This document shows, one piece after another, positions 32,481-41,064 of a stretch of DNA of 64,000 nucleotides. The number at the start of each line of letters is the position of its first letter. The stretch's first letter is position 1. The DNA comes from Hyphomicrobiales bacterium (GTDB lineage Bacteria; Pseudomonadota; Alphaproteobacteria; Rhizobiales; Rhizobiaceae), in contig UEIF01000027.1 of the NCBI GenBank assembly GCA_900468805.1, positions 1 to 64,000 on the forward strand, in the 5' to 3' direction. A program made the position numbers and the translations under genes. Under the pieces are notes generated by a model, which was not told the DNA's origin, did not search any database, and worked only from the letters and a program-made list of their open reading frames with translations.

Positions 32481-33101
32481 ATGCGCGAAGCGATGCAACT
32501 CGTCCCTATGGTCGTCGAACAATCCTCGAGAGGGGAACGATCTTTCGACATCTATTCCCGCCTCCTGCGCGAGCGGATCATCTTTCTGAACGGCGAAATC
32601 AACGATACCGTTTCCGCCCTCGTCTGCGCCCAGCTTCTGTTCCTCGAAGCCGAAAATCCCAAGAAGCCGATCAATCTCTACATCAACTCGCCGGGCGGCG
32701 TCGTTACCAGCGGCTTTGCGATGTACGACACGATGCGCTTCATCCGCGCGCCGGTTCACACGCTCTGCATGGGAACGGCCCGTTCGATGGGCTCATTCCT
32801 GCTGATGGCCGGCCAACCGGGAGAGCGCTATGCCCTGCCCAATGCCAGCATCCTCATCCACCAGCCCCTCGGCGGCTTCCAGGGGCAGGCTTCCGACATG
32901 CTGATCCATGCCGAGGAAATCAGGAAGACGAAGCTGCTCATGACGCAGCTCTACGCCGAGCATTGCGGCCGATCCTATGATGAGTTCGAGCAGGCGATGG
33001 ATCGCGACCGCTTCATGAGGGCTGAAGAGGCCCTGGAATGGGGGCTGATCGACCGTATCCTGACGGATCGAGAGGATGTGGCAGAGGTAGGAGCGCAATA
33101 G
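32481..33101 (+). CDS. clpP: ATP-dependent Clp protease proteolytic subunit paralogue
   Basis: A 206-residue serine protease subunit, with Ser102 in CMGTARSMGSFLLMAG, His127 in SILIHQPLGGFQGQASD and Asp176 in MDRDRFMRAEEALEWGLID, so the triad is complete. No clpX or other Clp ATPase gene is adjacent, indicating a dispersed extra copy rather than the main clpP-clpX locus. Alphaproteobacteria often have two or three ClpP types. It would pair with a Clp ATPase encoded elsewhere. Confidence 0.92.
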   Translation: MREAMQLVPMVVEQSSRGERSFDIYSRLLRERIIFLNGEINDTVSALVCAQLLFLEAENPKKPINLYINSPGGVVTSGFAMYDTMRFIRAPVHTLCMGTARSMGSFLLMAGQPGERYALPNASILIHQPLGGFQGQASDMLIHAEEIRKTKLLMTQLYAEHCGRSYDEFEQAMDRDRFMRAEEALEWGLIDRILTDREDVAEVGAQ

Positions 33102-33130
33102 CCATGCGCCCCGCCCCGCCAGCCTAAACC

Positions 33131-33604
33131 TCAGCTACCGGCCTTCAATGCCGTATTGCAAAGGCTCCAGTAACCGCCGCCCTTCTGGATCCACTTCAGA
33201 TTGTTCAGCGTGCCGGCATCCTTGTTGGCATGGTAGCTGTCGACGCAGGTATGCAGCCGACCCTTACCCGGCGTTTCGCTGGCATATTTCTTGTCGATCG
33301 CCTTCGGCATGGTCACGCCCTTGGGTGCCTTGACCGTCGGCTTTTCGGGTTCCTTGTCCGTCGTTGCCGCGACCGCCTTGTCATCGGCGGCGTCTTCAGC
33401 GGCCGCATCCGCACCGCAGAACTTCGCCCGGAAGTCGTTCCACTTCATGTCCTTGGCCGAACCATCGGCCTTGGCCGTCTGATATTTGGCGCTGCATTCC
33501 TTCATGGTCAGCGCCGAGGCCGGAGAGACGGAGAAGGGTGAAACCAAGAAGGCGGCGGCAATCATCGCTCCGGCGGAAGCGGGCACAAGCAATCTCGCAA
33601 TCAT
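33131..33604 (-). CDS. Exported protein with two PsiF-like Cys repeats
   Basis: A 157-residue protein starting at 33604, with a signal peptide ending at SPASA. The mature part has two similar blocks, one around MKECSAKYQTAKADGSAKDM (plus KWNDFRAKFC) and one around HTCVDSYHANKDAGTLNNLK (plus GGGYWSLC), joined by a Lys/Glu/Pro-rich linker. The Cys-Tyr-Lys-Gly-Trp-Cys spacing resembles PsiF repeats. Role unknown; a disulfide-stabilised periplasmic protein. Confidence 0.75.
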   Translation of the reverse strand: MIARLLVPASAGAMIAAAFLVSPFSVSPASALTMKECSAKYQTAKADGSAKDMKWNDFRAKFCGADAAAEDAADDKAVAATTDKEPEKPTVKAPKGVTMPKAIDKKYASETPGKGRLHTCVDSYHANKDAGTLNNLKWIQKGGGYWSLCNTALKAGS

Positions 33605-33654
33605 CAGACATCCTCGTGTTTGGGGGCAGTTCACGGCATGCACGGCTTTGAAAG

Positions 33655-33999
33655 CTATGAGACGGTCCCGTTGGGCGTTGCCGCATCCACTGCCTGCGGC
33701 AGATGCTCGGCGAGCAGCTTGGACACCTCGCTGGTATCGACGCCGAACTTGGCGGCGAGATCGCGCAGCTGATCGGAGGACAAGGCCGCCTGGATCTGTT
33801 CTGCCGAAACGGGAAGATTGTGGCCGGTGCCAATCCACGATGAGACCTGCTCACCAAGACCTGCCGTATTGAGCTGCGAGACAATGCCCTGCAGCCCTCC
33901 GGCATTGTCGAATATCCGGGTTGCAACCGCGACGTAATCGACTTGCCTGCCGGCAAAAACGTCGGAGAGAACACCGCCTAAACCATCGAAAATACTCAT
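33655..33999 (-). CDS. YidB/DUF937-family protein
   Basis: A 114-residue cytosolic protein (MSIFDGLGGVLSDVF, GGLQGIVSQLNTAGLGEQVS, WIGTGHNLPVSAEQIQAAL, LRDLAAKFGVDTSEVSKLLA), matching the YidB group of DUF937. These are abundant in Proteobacteria but have no assigned function. It stands alone, 50 nt upstream of the exported PsiF-like gene and on the same strand. Confidence 0.85.
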   Translation of the reverse strand: MSIFDGLGGVLSDVFAGRQVDYVAVATRIFDNAGGLQGIVSQLNTAGLGEQVSSWIGTGHNLPVSAEQIQAALSSDQLRDLAAKFGVDTSEVSKLLAEHLPQAVDAATPNGTVS

Positions 34000-34180
34000 G
34001 GTAACCCCTCCACCATCAGTAGATTCTACTTTAGCATAACGTGATATTTATGTCATTGCCGATTTACGCATGCGCAAGCGTCGGGTCATTGACATCAGGC
34101 ATCTTGCCGGGCTGCTCCTATCGGTCCAGATATATGAGCAGCATCCCGCAATCCCGCCCACTCCTGAAGGCAGATCAGAA

Positions 34181-35098
34181 ATGAAACGCCACGATTTCGA
34201 TGATCTCGCCGCCTTTGTCATCGTCGCCGAAGAGCGCAGCTTTACGCGCGCCGCCACTCGCCTTGGCATTTCCTCCTCGGGCTTGAGCCACATGATGCGC
34301 CAGCTGGAGGAGAGGCTCGGCATGCGGCTTCTCGCCCGCACTACCCGCAGCGTCGCCACCACGGAGGCAGGCGAGCGCCTGCTGATCACGCTCCAGCCCG
34401 CCTTTGCCGAGATCAGCCGCGGCCTGCAGGAACTTGGCAATCTCAGGGAAAAACCCTCCGGCACCGTGCGCATCACCGCCGGCAAACATGCCGCAACCTC
34501 GCTCGTCATGCCGATCCTGCCGGAGTTTCATCGCACCTATCCGGATGTCCGCGTGGAGCTGATCGTCGGCGACCGGTTCGAGGATATCGTCGCTTCGCGC
34601 TTCGATGCCGGCATCCGCTTCGGCGAGCGCATCGACAAGGATATGATCGGTTTGCGCATCGGCCCGGACATACGCGCCGCCGTCGTCGGCTCGCCCGATT
34701 ATTTCGCCCGCTTTGCGCAGCCGAAAACACCGTACGATCTCGCCGATCATGATTGCGTGACCTATTACATGGCCTCGTTGGCCGGCCCCTATGCCTGGGA
34801 ATTCGAGGAAAATGGCCGCGACATCGAGGTGAAGGTGTCTGGCAGCTTTATGGTCAACGATTCCGAGATGATGATCGAGGCCGCCCTTTCAGGTTCCGGC
34901 CTCGTCTATGTCTTCGAGGATTTCACCCCCGAGCATGTCAGGAGCGGCCGGCTGATCCGCGTGCTGGAGGATTACTGCAAGCCCTTCACCGGCTATTCCC
35001 TCTATTACCCAAGCCGGCGACAGATGCCGCCGGCCCTTTCGGTCTTCGTCGAGGCGCTGCGCGCCATCCCCAAACGGTCAGCCGGTCAAGCCGCCTGA
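34181..35098 (+). CDS. LysR-family transcriptional regulator
   Basis: A 305-residue LTTR. The start MKRHDFDDLAAFVIVAEERS at 34181 is preferred over a frame opening at 34070. The HTH is FTRAATRLGISSSGLSHMMR and the ligand domain starts at PSGTVRITAGKHAA. It is paralogous to the LysR protein at 24003. Its 3' end overlaps the 3' end of the convergent alcohol dehydrogenase gene by 13 bp, so the target may be that gene or a distant one. Confidence 0.9.
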   Translation: MKRHDFDDLAAFVIVAEERSFTRAATRLGISSSGLSHMMRQLEERLGMRLLARTTRSVATTEAGERLLITLQPAFAEISRGLQELGNLREKPSGTVRITAGKHAATSLVMPILPEFHRTYPDVRVELIVGDRFEDIVASRFDAGIRFGERIDKDMIGLRIGPDIRAAVVGSPDYFARFAQPKTPYDLADHDCVTYYMASLAGPYAWEFEENGRDIEVKVSGSFMVNDSEMMIEAALSGSGLVYVFEDFTPEHVRSGRLIRVLEDYCKPFTGYSLYYPSRRQMPPALSVFVEALRAIPKRSAGQAA

Positions 35099-36144
35099 GC
35101 CGCCGGCATCGTCGCCATGTCGATGACGAAACGGTAGCGCACATCGCCGCGCTCCAGCCGCTCGAAGGCTCCAGCGATATCGGCCATGGCGATCATCTCG
35201 CATTCCGGCAGGATGTTCTTGCGGCCGCAGAAATCCAGCATCTCCTGTGTCTGCCTGATGCCACCGCTCGGCGTGCCGGCAATGCGCCGGCGGGCGCCGA
35301 GGATCAAGAGGTTATTGAACTTCGGCGTATCGACCAGCGACCCGGCAATCACAAGCGTGCCATCGGCATCGAGCAGGTTGAGGTAGGGGCTGAGATCGTG
35401 CTCGTAGGGCACAGTGTCGATGATGACATCGAAGGCAAAGGCCGAAGCCTCCATCGCCTGGGTATCGGTCGACAGCAGCACCTTGTCGGCGCCGAGTGCG
35501 CGCGCCGTCTCGATCTTGCCTTCCGAGCGCGTCATGACCGTCACATGCGCGCCGAGCGCGGAGGCAAACTTCACGGCCAGATGCCCGAGCCCCCCAAGTC
35601 CGATCACGCCCACCCGGCTGCCGGGGCCGACATTCCAGGTGCGCAGCGGTGAATAGGTGGTGATCCCGGCGCAGAGCAGCGGCCCGACGCGCGACAGATC
35701 CAGCCCGTCCGGCACCCGCAGCACGAATTCCTCGCGCACGACGACATGGTCGGAATAGCCGCCATAGGTGGTCTCGCCCGTCACCCGGTCCTGGCCGTTA
35801 TAGGTAACAGTCACGCCCTTGTAGCACATCTGCTCTTCATTGCGCCGGCACTGGGCGCATTCCATGCAGCTGTCGATGATCGTGCCGACGGCGACATTGT
35901 CGCCCACCTTGAAGCGCGAAACGCTGCTGCCGATGGCCGATACCCGCCCGACGATCTCATGTCCCGGCACGACGGGATAGGCCGAAAATCCCCAGTCGTT
36001 GCGGGCCATATGCAGATCGGTGTGGCAGACCCCGCAGTAGAGAATATCGATCGCCACGTCCTCGGGGCGCAATTCCCGGCGATCGAAGGAGAAAGGTTGC
36101 AACGGCGTGTTCGCATCGGTTGCGGCAAATCCTGATGTTCTCAA
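35086..36144 (-). CDS. Zinc-dependent NAD(P) alcohol dehydrogenase (YahK-like)
   Basis: About 352 residues from a TTG at 36144, chosen because family members begin near R-T-x-G-(F/Y)-A-A-T-D and AGGGA lies just upstream. Catalytic zinc ligands are in LYCGVCHTDLHMARND and GHEIVGRV. Structural zinc cysteines are in CMECAQCRRNEEQMC. The cofactor motif is GVIGLGGLGHLAVKFASALG. It probably reduces a broad range of aldehydes with NADPH, as YahK and cinnamyl-alcohol-dehydrogenase-like enzymes do. Confidence 0.87.
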   Translation of the reverse strand: MRTSGFAATDANTPLQPFSFDRRELRPEDVAIDILYCGVCHTDLHMARNDWGFSAYPVVPGHEIVGRVSAIGSSVSRFKVGDNVAVGTIIDSCMECAQCRRNEEQMCYKGVTVTYNGQDRVTGETTYGGYSDHVVVREEFVLRVPDGLDLSRVGPLLCAGITTYSPLRTWNVGPGSRVGVIGLGGLGHLAVKFASALGAHVTVMTRSEGKIETARALGADKVLLSTDTQAMEASAFAFDVIIDTVPYEHDLSPYLNLLDADGTLVIAGSLVDTPKFNNLLILGARRRIAGTPSGGIRQTQEMLDFCGRKNILPECEMIAMADIAGAFERLERGDVRYRFVIDMATMPAAQAA

Positions 36145-36313
36145 TGGCTTATCCCTCGCGCTGTTGGAAACTTGACGCGGAAAGCCGCGCCGATGGGGAT
36201 ATAGCGCCGGCAGATTAGCCGGATTAGCGGCAGAATGCGGGATAGGCTTGTGAACGTGGCTCAGCAATTAGATGCGGCAGTCTTATTAAGTGCCCGCTAC
36301 GGCCTCTCCTGCA

Positions 36314-36348
36314 CGTTACGGTAAACCTCGCCGGCATTTACCGTAACG
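36314..36348. promoter_or_regulatory. Perfect 12-bp inverted repeat ahead of the arylsulfatase gene
   Basis: CGTTACGGTAAA (36314-36325), 11-nt spacer, TTTACCGTAACG (36337-36348). The arms are perfect reverse complements, with centres two helical turns apart. The same architecture occurs at 43717-43751 before the receptor-like gene; GCATTTACCGT-NN-CGTACTT is shared between the two. Confidence 0.65.
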
Positions 36349-36423
36349 TACTTCCGCGCCCTGAAACTCGTCTCTAGCGTGCAGGCCGACGGTCCAAACC
36401 GTCGTCCAACGGAGGATACCCAC

Positions 36424-38040
36424 ATGGCAGAGGAGACGAAGAACCCATCCGTGACCGTGACCCGGCAAGGGCTCAGCCGCCGCGATCTGCTGGTCGCGAG
36501 CACGGCGCTGGCCGCGGCCGGCGTATCGCTATCTGCACCGGCGCCCGCACAGGCGCAACAGGCAACGACCTCAGGAACTGCCGGACGCAAACCGAACATC
36601 CTGATGATCATGGGTGACGATATCGGCTGGTTCAACCCGAGCATCTATCACCGTGGCATGATGGGATATCGCACTCCGAACATCGACCGCATCGGCAATG
36701 AGGGCGCGATGTTCACCGACTGGTACGGCGAGCAGAGCTGCACGGCCGGCCGCGCCGCCTTCATCACCGGCCAGTCGCCGATCAGGACGGGCCTCACCAA
36801 GGTCGGCCTGCCCGGCGCCGATCTCGGCATCCAGCCGGAAGACCCGACCGTTGCCGAATTCCTGAAATCACTCGGTTACGCCACCGGCCAGTTCGGCAAG
36901 AACCATCTCGGCGACAAGGATGAATTCCTGCCGACCAACCACGGCTTCGACGAATTCTTCGGCAATCTCTATCACCTCAATGCCGAGGAAGAGCCTGAGA
37001 ATCCCGATTATCCCAAGGACCCGGAATTCCGCAAACGCTTCGGTCCGCGCGGCGTCATCAAGGCCTCGGCCGACGGCAGGATCGAGGATACCGGACCGCT
37101 GACGGTCAAGCGCATGGAGACCGTGGATCAGGAATTCCTGGCCGCCGCTCTCGACTTCATGGATCGCAAGCAGAATGCCGGCACACCCTGGTTCTGCTAT
37201 TTCAACTCCACCCGCATGCACGTCAACACGCATCTGAAAGCCGATTCCGTCGGCAAGACCGGCCTTGGCGTCTATCCTGACGGCATGCTCGAACATGACG
37301 CCATGATCGGCGAGCTCCTGAAGAAGCTGGACGATCTCGGCGTCGCCGACAATACGATCGTCGTCTATACCAGCGACAACGGCGCCGAGGTGATGACCTG
37401 GCCGGATGGCGGCACCACGCCTTTCCGGGGAGAAAAGGCAACGAACTGGGAAGGCGGCTATCGCGTGCCCACCTGCATTCGCTGGCCTGGTGTCATCAAG
37501 CCCGGAACGATCCACAACGAGGCCTTCTCGCACTACGACCTGATCCCGACATTCTGCGCGGCGGCAGGCGAACCGGATATCGTCGCCAAATGCCTGACCG
37601 GCTATGCCGCTGGCACCAAGACCTTCAAGGTGCATCTCGACGGCTACAATCTCATGCCCTTCCTGTCTGGAAGCGTGAACGAGACGCCGCGCCGCGATTT
37701 CCTCTACTGGAACGACGATGGCGAACTGGTCGCCGTGCGCGTGCTGAACTGGAAGGTCGTCTTCAAGTCGCAGGATCACACGGGCATCGGCGTCTGGCGC
37801 CAGCCATTCACCGAACTGAGGGCCCCGCTCCTCTTCAATCTCCGGGCCGACCCGTTCGAACGCGGCGACGAATCCATCGAATACGAAAAATGGTTCTTCG
37901 ACCGCGCCTTCGTCATCGTTCCCTCGCAGGCGATCGTCGGGAAATGGCTGCAAAGCTTCGCGGAATTCCCCGTCCGTCAGAAGCCCGCGAGCTTCAATCT
38001 CGACGAAGTCATGCAGAAACTGTCGGCGCCGAAGAACTGA
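36424..38040 (+). CDS. Tat-exported arylsulfatase
   Basis: A 538-residue sulfatase that would hydrolyse sulfate esters in the periplasm. The twin-arginine signal is LSRRDLLVASTALAAAGVSL, with cleavage near AQAQ. The formylglycine site is Cys106 in EQSCTAGRAAFITG (C-x-A-x-R). Calcium ligands are Asp65/Asp66 (ILMIMGDDIGWF) and a distal YTSDNGAEV. GKNHLGD and TPFRGEKATNWEGGYRVP complete the family pattern. Start at 36424 follows GGAGG. It would need a formylglycine-generating enzyme, not seen here. Export by Tat suggests folding and maturation in the cytoplasm. Confidence 0.92.
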   Translation: MAEETKNPSVTVTRQGLSRRDLLVASTALAAAGVSLSAPAPAQAQQATTSGTAGRKPNILMIMGDDIGWFNPSIYHRGMMGYRTPNIDRIGNEGAMFTDWYGEQSCTAGRAAFITGQSPIRTGLTKVGLPGADLGIQPEDPTVAEFLKSLGYATGQFGKNHLGDKDEFLPTNHGFDEFFGNLYHLNAEEEPENPDYPKDPEFRKRFGPRGVIKASADGRIEDTGPLTVKRMETVDQEFLAAALDFMDRKQNAGTPWFCYFNSTRMHVNTHLKADSVGKTGLGVYPDGMLEHDAMIGELLKKLDDLGVADNTIVVYTSDNGAEVMTWPDGGTTPFRGEKATNWEGGYRVPTCIRWPGVIKPGTIHNEAFSHYDLIPTFCAAAGEPDIVAKCLTGYAAGTKTFKVHLDGYNLMPFLSGSVNETPRRDFLYWNDDGELVAVRVLNWKVVFKSQDHTGIGVWRQPFTELRAPLLFNLRADPFERGDESIEYEKWFFDRAFVIVPSQAIVGKWLQSFAEFPVRQKPASFNLDEVMQKLSAPKN

Positions 38041-38053
38041 TTGCAAAACATCA

Positions 38054-38087
38054 CTGCAGCAGGCGGCCGCCATGCCGCCTGCTGCAG
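38054..38087 (+). terminator. Long hairpin after the arylsulfatase gene
   Basis: CTGCAGCAGGCGGC (38054-38067) and GCCGCCTGCTGCAG (38074-38087) form a perfect 14-bp stem with a 6-nt loop, 13 nt past the stop. No T run follows. Confidence 0.6.
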
Positions 38088-38231
38088 CCGACGTTCCCCT
38101 CCACCGGCAACAGTTCTCACTGCCCGTGCTTGACGTTGCGATCCGGTCACGATGAAAGCCGGCCAAACATCAAACGAGGCCAGCGCCCTAATTTCCCAAA
38201 AATCCGACAGCCAGGACTGGACAAGGCAAAC

Positions 38232-38267
38232 GTAACTTTATAACAGCGGAGATGTAATGTTATTACA
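38232..38267. promoter_or_regulatory. Zur-like operator region of the AztD-like gene
   Basis: TGTAATGTTATTACA (38253-38267) is a perfect TGTAAT-GTT-ATTACA dyad, preceded by a weaker GTAACTTTATAAC (38232-38244). Both resemble the AT-rich dyads bound by Zur in alphaproteobacteria. The strong site ends 14 nt before the start codon. Zinc control fits the downstream gene but is inference. Confidence 0.6.
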
Positions 38268-38281
38268 TTAAAGGAGATTTC

Positions 38282-39514
38282 ATGTCCCGGCGCCTTTTCG
38301 CCGTCTTCGCAGTCGCCACCGCGCTCACCTCCACCGCCCCGCCATCGGCTTCCCGCGCCGAGGAGGAACAGCAGGAGAGCTGGCGGCTTTTCGTGGCTGA
38401 TCACAGCCTGCCGGTCGTCCGCGCCATCGATCTTGCGAGCGGCAGACAGATCGGTCGCTTCGATCTCAAGGGCTATGCCGCCCTGTCGCTGAGCGACACC
38501 GGGCGCACGGTCTTTGCGGTCCAGGGCGAAGAGAATATCGTTCATGCCATCGATACCGGCATTGCCCTTTCCGATCATGGAGAGCATCGCGATCTCGCAG
38601 TGACGCCGCCGAAGCTGATCGGCGCGACGATAAAGGGCGAGAAGCCGGGCCATGTCGTGACGCATGGCGATGACGTGGCGATTTTCTACGACCGCACCGA
38701 CCGTTTCGATCTTCTGAAGGAAAGCAGCCTGCTGCAGGAAAAGCCGGAGCTGAAGGCTTTCAACACCATCGCCGCCCATCACGGCGTCGCGGTGCCGATG
38801 GGCAACCACCTGCTGGTTTCAGTGCCGAACATGCAGGCGCCGGTCAAGGAAGGCGAGTTGCCGCCGCGCCTTGGCCTGCGCGTGCTCGACCGTGACGGAC
38901 AACAGGTGGGCGATGTCGCGCCCTGCACCGGCCTGCATGGCGAGGCGACCTCCGCCCGCCTCGTCGCCTTCGGTTGCGAGGAAGGCGTGCTCGTCGCCCG
39001 CCCCGGCGGCACGAAAGGCCCCAAACTGGAGATGCTCGGCTATGGCGCGTCGCTGTCGCAAGGCAAGGTCTCGACGCTGCTCGGCGGGCGCTCCATGCAG
39101 TTCTTCCTCGGCAATTACGGGGAGGACAAGGTGGTGATGATCGATCCCGACAGCACCGAAACACCCTACCGCGTCATAGACCTTCCGACCCGCCGCGTCG
39201 ATTTCGTGCTCGATCCGGCAAGGTTCCAGAATGCCTATATCCTCACCGAGGACGGCAAGCTGCACTTGCTCGATACGGTGAAGGGCGAGATCGTCAGATC
39301 GGAAACCGTCACGGAGCCCTACAGCAAGGATGGGCATTGGCGCGATCCGCGGCCGCGGCTGGCCGTGGCCGGCGATAATATCGCCATCACCGATCCTCGC
39401 CACAGCCTGATCCGCCTCGTCAGTAGCGAAACGCTGAAGGAAACGCGCACGATCCCCGTCGACGGCCAGCCCTTCGCGCTCGTCGCCGCCGGCGGCTCGG
39501 GCGCCAGCCACTGA
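38282..39514 (+). CDS. AztD-like periplasmic zinc chaperone (beta-propeller)
   Basis: A 410-residue exported protein (signal to SASRAEEEQQ) built of repeated beta-propeller blades (SWRLFVADHSLPVVRAIDLA, YAALSLSDTGRTVFAVQ, LVFGN-type FFLGNYGEDKVVMIDPD, HSLIRLVSSETLKETRTI). It has a His/Asp loop (ALSDHGEHRDLA) and histidines at KPGHVVTHGDDVA and FNTIAAHHGVAVP. AztD of Paracoccus passes zinc to the AztC binding protein of a zinc ABC importer. Here no aztABC genes are adjacent. SD AAGGAG precedes the start and a Zur-like dyad lies upstream. Confidence 0.75.
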   Translation: MSRRLFAVFAVATALTSTAPPSASRAEEEQQESWRLFVADHSLPVVRAIDLASGRQIGRFDLKGYAALSLSDTGRTVFAVQGEENIVHAIDTGIALSDHGEHRDLAVTPPKLIGATIKGEKPGHVVTHGDDVAIFYDRTDRFDLLKESSLLQEKPELKAFNTIAAHHGVAVPMGNHLLVSVPNMQAPVKEGELPPRLGLRVLDRDGQQVGDVAPCTGLHGEATSARLVAFGCEEGVLVARPGGTKGPKLEMLGYGASLSQGKVSTLLGGRSMQFFLGNYGEDKVVMIDPDSTETPYRVIDLPTRRVDFVLDPARFQNAYILTEDGKLHLLDTVKGEIVRSETVTEPYSKDGHWRDPRPRLAVAGDNIAITDPRHSLIRLVSSETLKETRTIPVDGQPFALVAAGGSGASH

Positions 39515-39579
39515 GCGGCTCCGGACCCGGGACACTTTGCATCCGGTGCTTGACGTCGCCCACGGCGGCGTCATAGATC

Positions 39580-39840
39580 AGGACGACGGTTCCCCAAGGA
39601 GAGCTTCGAGGGGATTAATAGGGAACACGGTGCGGACGACCCAAAAGGGACCAAGACCGTGGCTGCCCCCGCAACTGTAAGCGGATTGCTGGTTATATCC
39701 CGGAATGTATGGTGCGCCATTCATATCAGGACATGACAAGCGAGCCGGTCACTCCAAGGCCTCAGGGCCATGCCACTGTGCGAAAGCGCGGGAAGGCAGA
39801 TGACCGACTGACATCCGTGAGCCAGGAGACCTGCCGTCAA
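39580..39840 (+). promoter_or_regulatory. Cobalamin (AdoCbl) riboswitch
   Basis: Hallmark segments appear in order: GGGAACACGGTGC near 39620, GCTGCCCCCGCAACTGTAAG at 39662-39681, CACTGTGCGAAAGCGCGGGA near 39775, GATGACCGAC, and the B12 box AGCCAGGAGACCTGCC near 39821-39836. A hairpin CCGGGC/GCCCGG (39856-39873) follows, directly before an AAGGAG ribosome site. It precedes the btuFCD-type genes, so vitamin B12 would shut off its own import, probably at translation. Confidence 0.95.
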
Positions 39841-39886
39841 TCACGATCCAATCAGCCGGGCGGGGATGCCCGGACAAGGAGCAGAC

Positions 39887-39952
39887 ATGATTGACCTTAA
39901 TCCCTGCCGCTTGCCGCACGCGATCCGTCCCGATTGGACCACCCGCCGCTAG
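39887..39952 (+). CDS. Short ORF between riboswitch and transporter genes
   Basis: A 21-codon frame (MIDLNPCRLPHAI, ending TTRR) starting 6 nt after AAGGAG and immediately behind the riboswitch's final hairpin. This is the first ribosome site the riboswitch can control. The main transporter gene starts 80 nt further on with a poor ribosome site, so the short ORF may relay control by translation coupling. No known family. Confidence 0.45.
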   Translation: MIDLNPCRLPHAIRPDWTTRR

Positions 39953-40032
39953 CCCTCTCCCTCCACGCTTGGCTCACGCATCTGCGCGCGCCGGCGTCCG
40001 CTAGCCCTTTTCCTTCCGATCGAGAGTTTCCA

Positions 40033-41064
40033 ATGCGCCAGTTACTTCCAGGCTTTTCCCTTTCGCTCGGGCTCGCCGGCTTTTGCCTGGCCGGCCTCGC
40101 AGCCCCCGCCTTCGCCGCCACCCGATACCCCCTCACCCTTACCAATTGCGGCCAGCCGGTCACGTTCGACAAGGCACCGGCCAAGATCGTTTCGATCGGC
40201 CAAGGCATGACCGAAGTGCTCTTCTCGCTCGGCCTTGCCGACAAGATCGCCGGCACGGCCGTCTGGGTCGGCCCGGTCCTGCCGCAATATGCCGAGGCCA
40301 ACAGCAAGATCAAACGGCTGGCCGACAACGACCCGAGCTTCGAATCCGTCGTCGGTGCCGAGCCCGATCTGGTAGCCGCCGAATTCGAATGGCATGTCGG
40401 CACGCAAGGCTCCGTCGGCAAGCGCGAGCAATTCAAAGACCTCGGCATCAACACCTATGTCGCGCCTGCCGATTGCGTCGCCAAGATCAACGCCGATGGC
40501 GGTGATGGCGTGCGCAGGGAACTGTTCACGATGGACCTGATCTATCAGGAAATCGCCGAACTCTCTGAAATCTTCGACATCAAGGACCGCGGCGACAGGC
40601 TGATCGCCGACCTGAAAAAGCGCGAGGCCGATGCCGCCGCATCCGTTGCCGGCGCTGCCGCAAAGAACCTGCCCGTCGTCTTCTGGTTCTCCAGCAAGGA
40701 GGTCAAGGGCGATGCCTTCATCGCCGGCAAGAACAGCGCACCGGCCTATATCCTGAAGACGCTCGGCGCGAAAAACGTCGTCAGCACGGAAGAGGAATGG
40801 CCCCTCGTCGGCTGGGAAACCATTGCGCAGGCCAATCCCGCTGTCATCGTCATCGCCACCATGGACCGCCGTCGCTATGCCGCCGACGATCCCAAGGTGA
40901 AAGTGGATTTCCTGGAGAATGATCCGGTCACCAGTGAACTCGATGCGGTGAAAAACAAGCGCTTCATCATGATGGACGCGCAGTCGATGAACCCGACGAT
41001 CCGCACGATCGACGGCATCGAAACGCTTGCAAAGGGCATCAAGTCCTTCGGTCTGACGCAGTGA
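40033..41064 (+). CDS. btuF: Periplasmic cobalamin/corrinoid-binding protein of an ABC importer
   Basis: A 343-residue class III substrate-binding protein, signal peptide ending AAPAFAA. Typical features are VTFDKAPAKIVSIGQGMTEV, LFSLGLADKIAGTAVWVG, GAEPDLVAAEFEWH and WPLVGWETIAQANPAVIVIA. FecB/BtuF-fold proteins carry either siderophores or corrinoids; the cobalamin riboswitch upstream decides for B12 or a related corrinoid. The stop overlaps the permease start (GTGA). Confidence 0.88.
   Translation: MRQLLPGFSLSLGLAGFCLAGLAAPAFAATRYPLTLTNCGQPVTFDKAPAKIVSIGQGMTEVLFSLGLADKIAGTAVWVGPVLPQYAEANSKIKRLADNDPSFESVVGAEPDLVAAEFEWHVGTQGSVGKREQFKDLGINTYVAPADCVAKINADGGDGVRRELFTMDLIYQEIAELSEIFDIKDRGDRLIADLKKREADAAASVAGAAAKNLPVVFWFSSKEVKGDAFIAGKNSAPAYILKTLGAKNVVSTEEEWPLVGWETIAQANPAVIVIATMDRRRYAADDPKVKVDFLENDPVTSELDAVKNKRFIMMDAQSMNPTIRTIDGIETLAKGIKSFGLTQ

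Noticed and set aside
39709..39894. Open frame of 61 codons inside the riboswitch
   Set aside because: It overlaps conserved riboswitch core segments on the same strand and has no ribosome site; it is chance.
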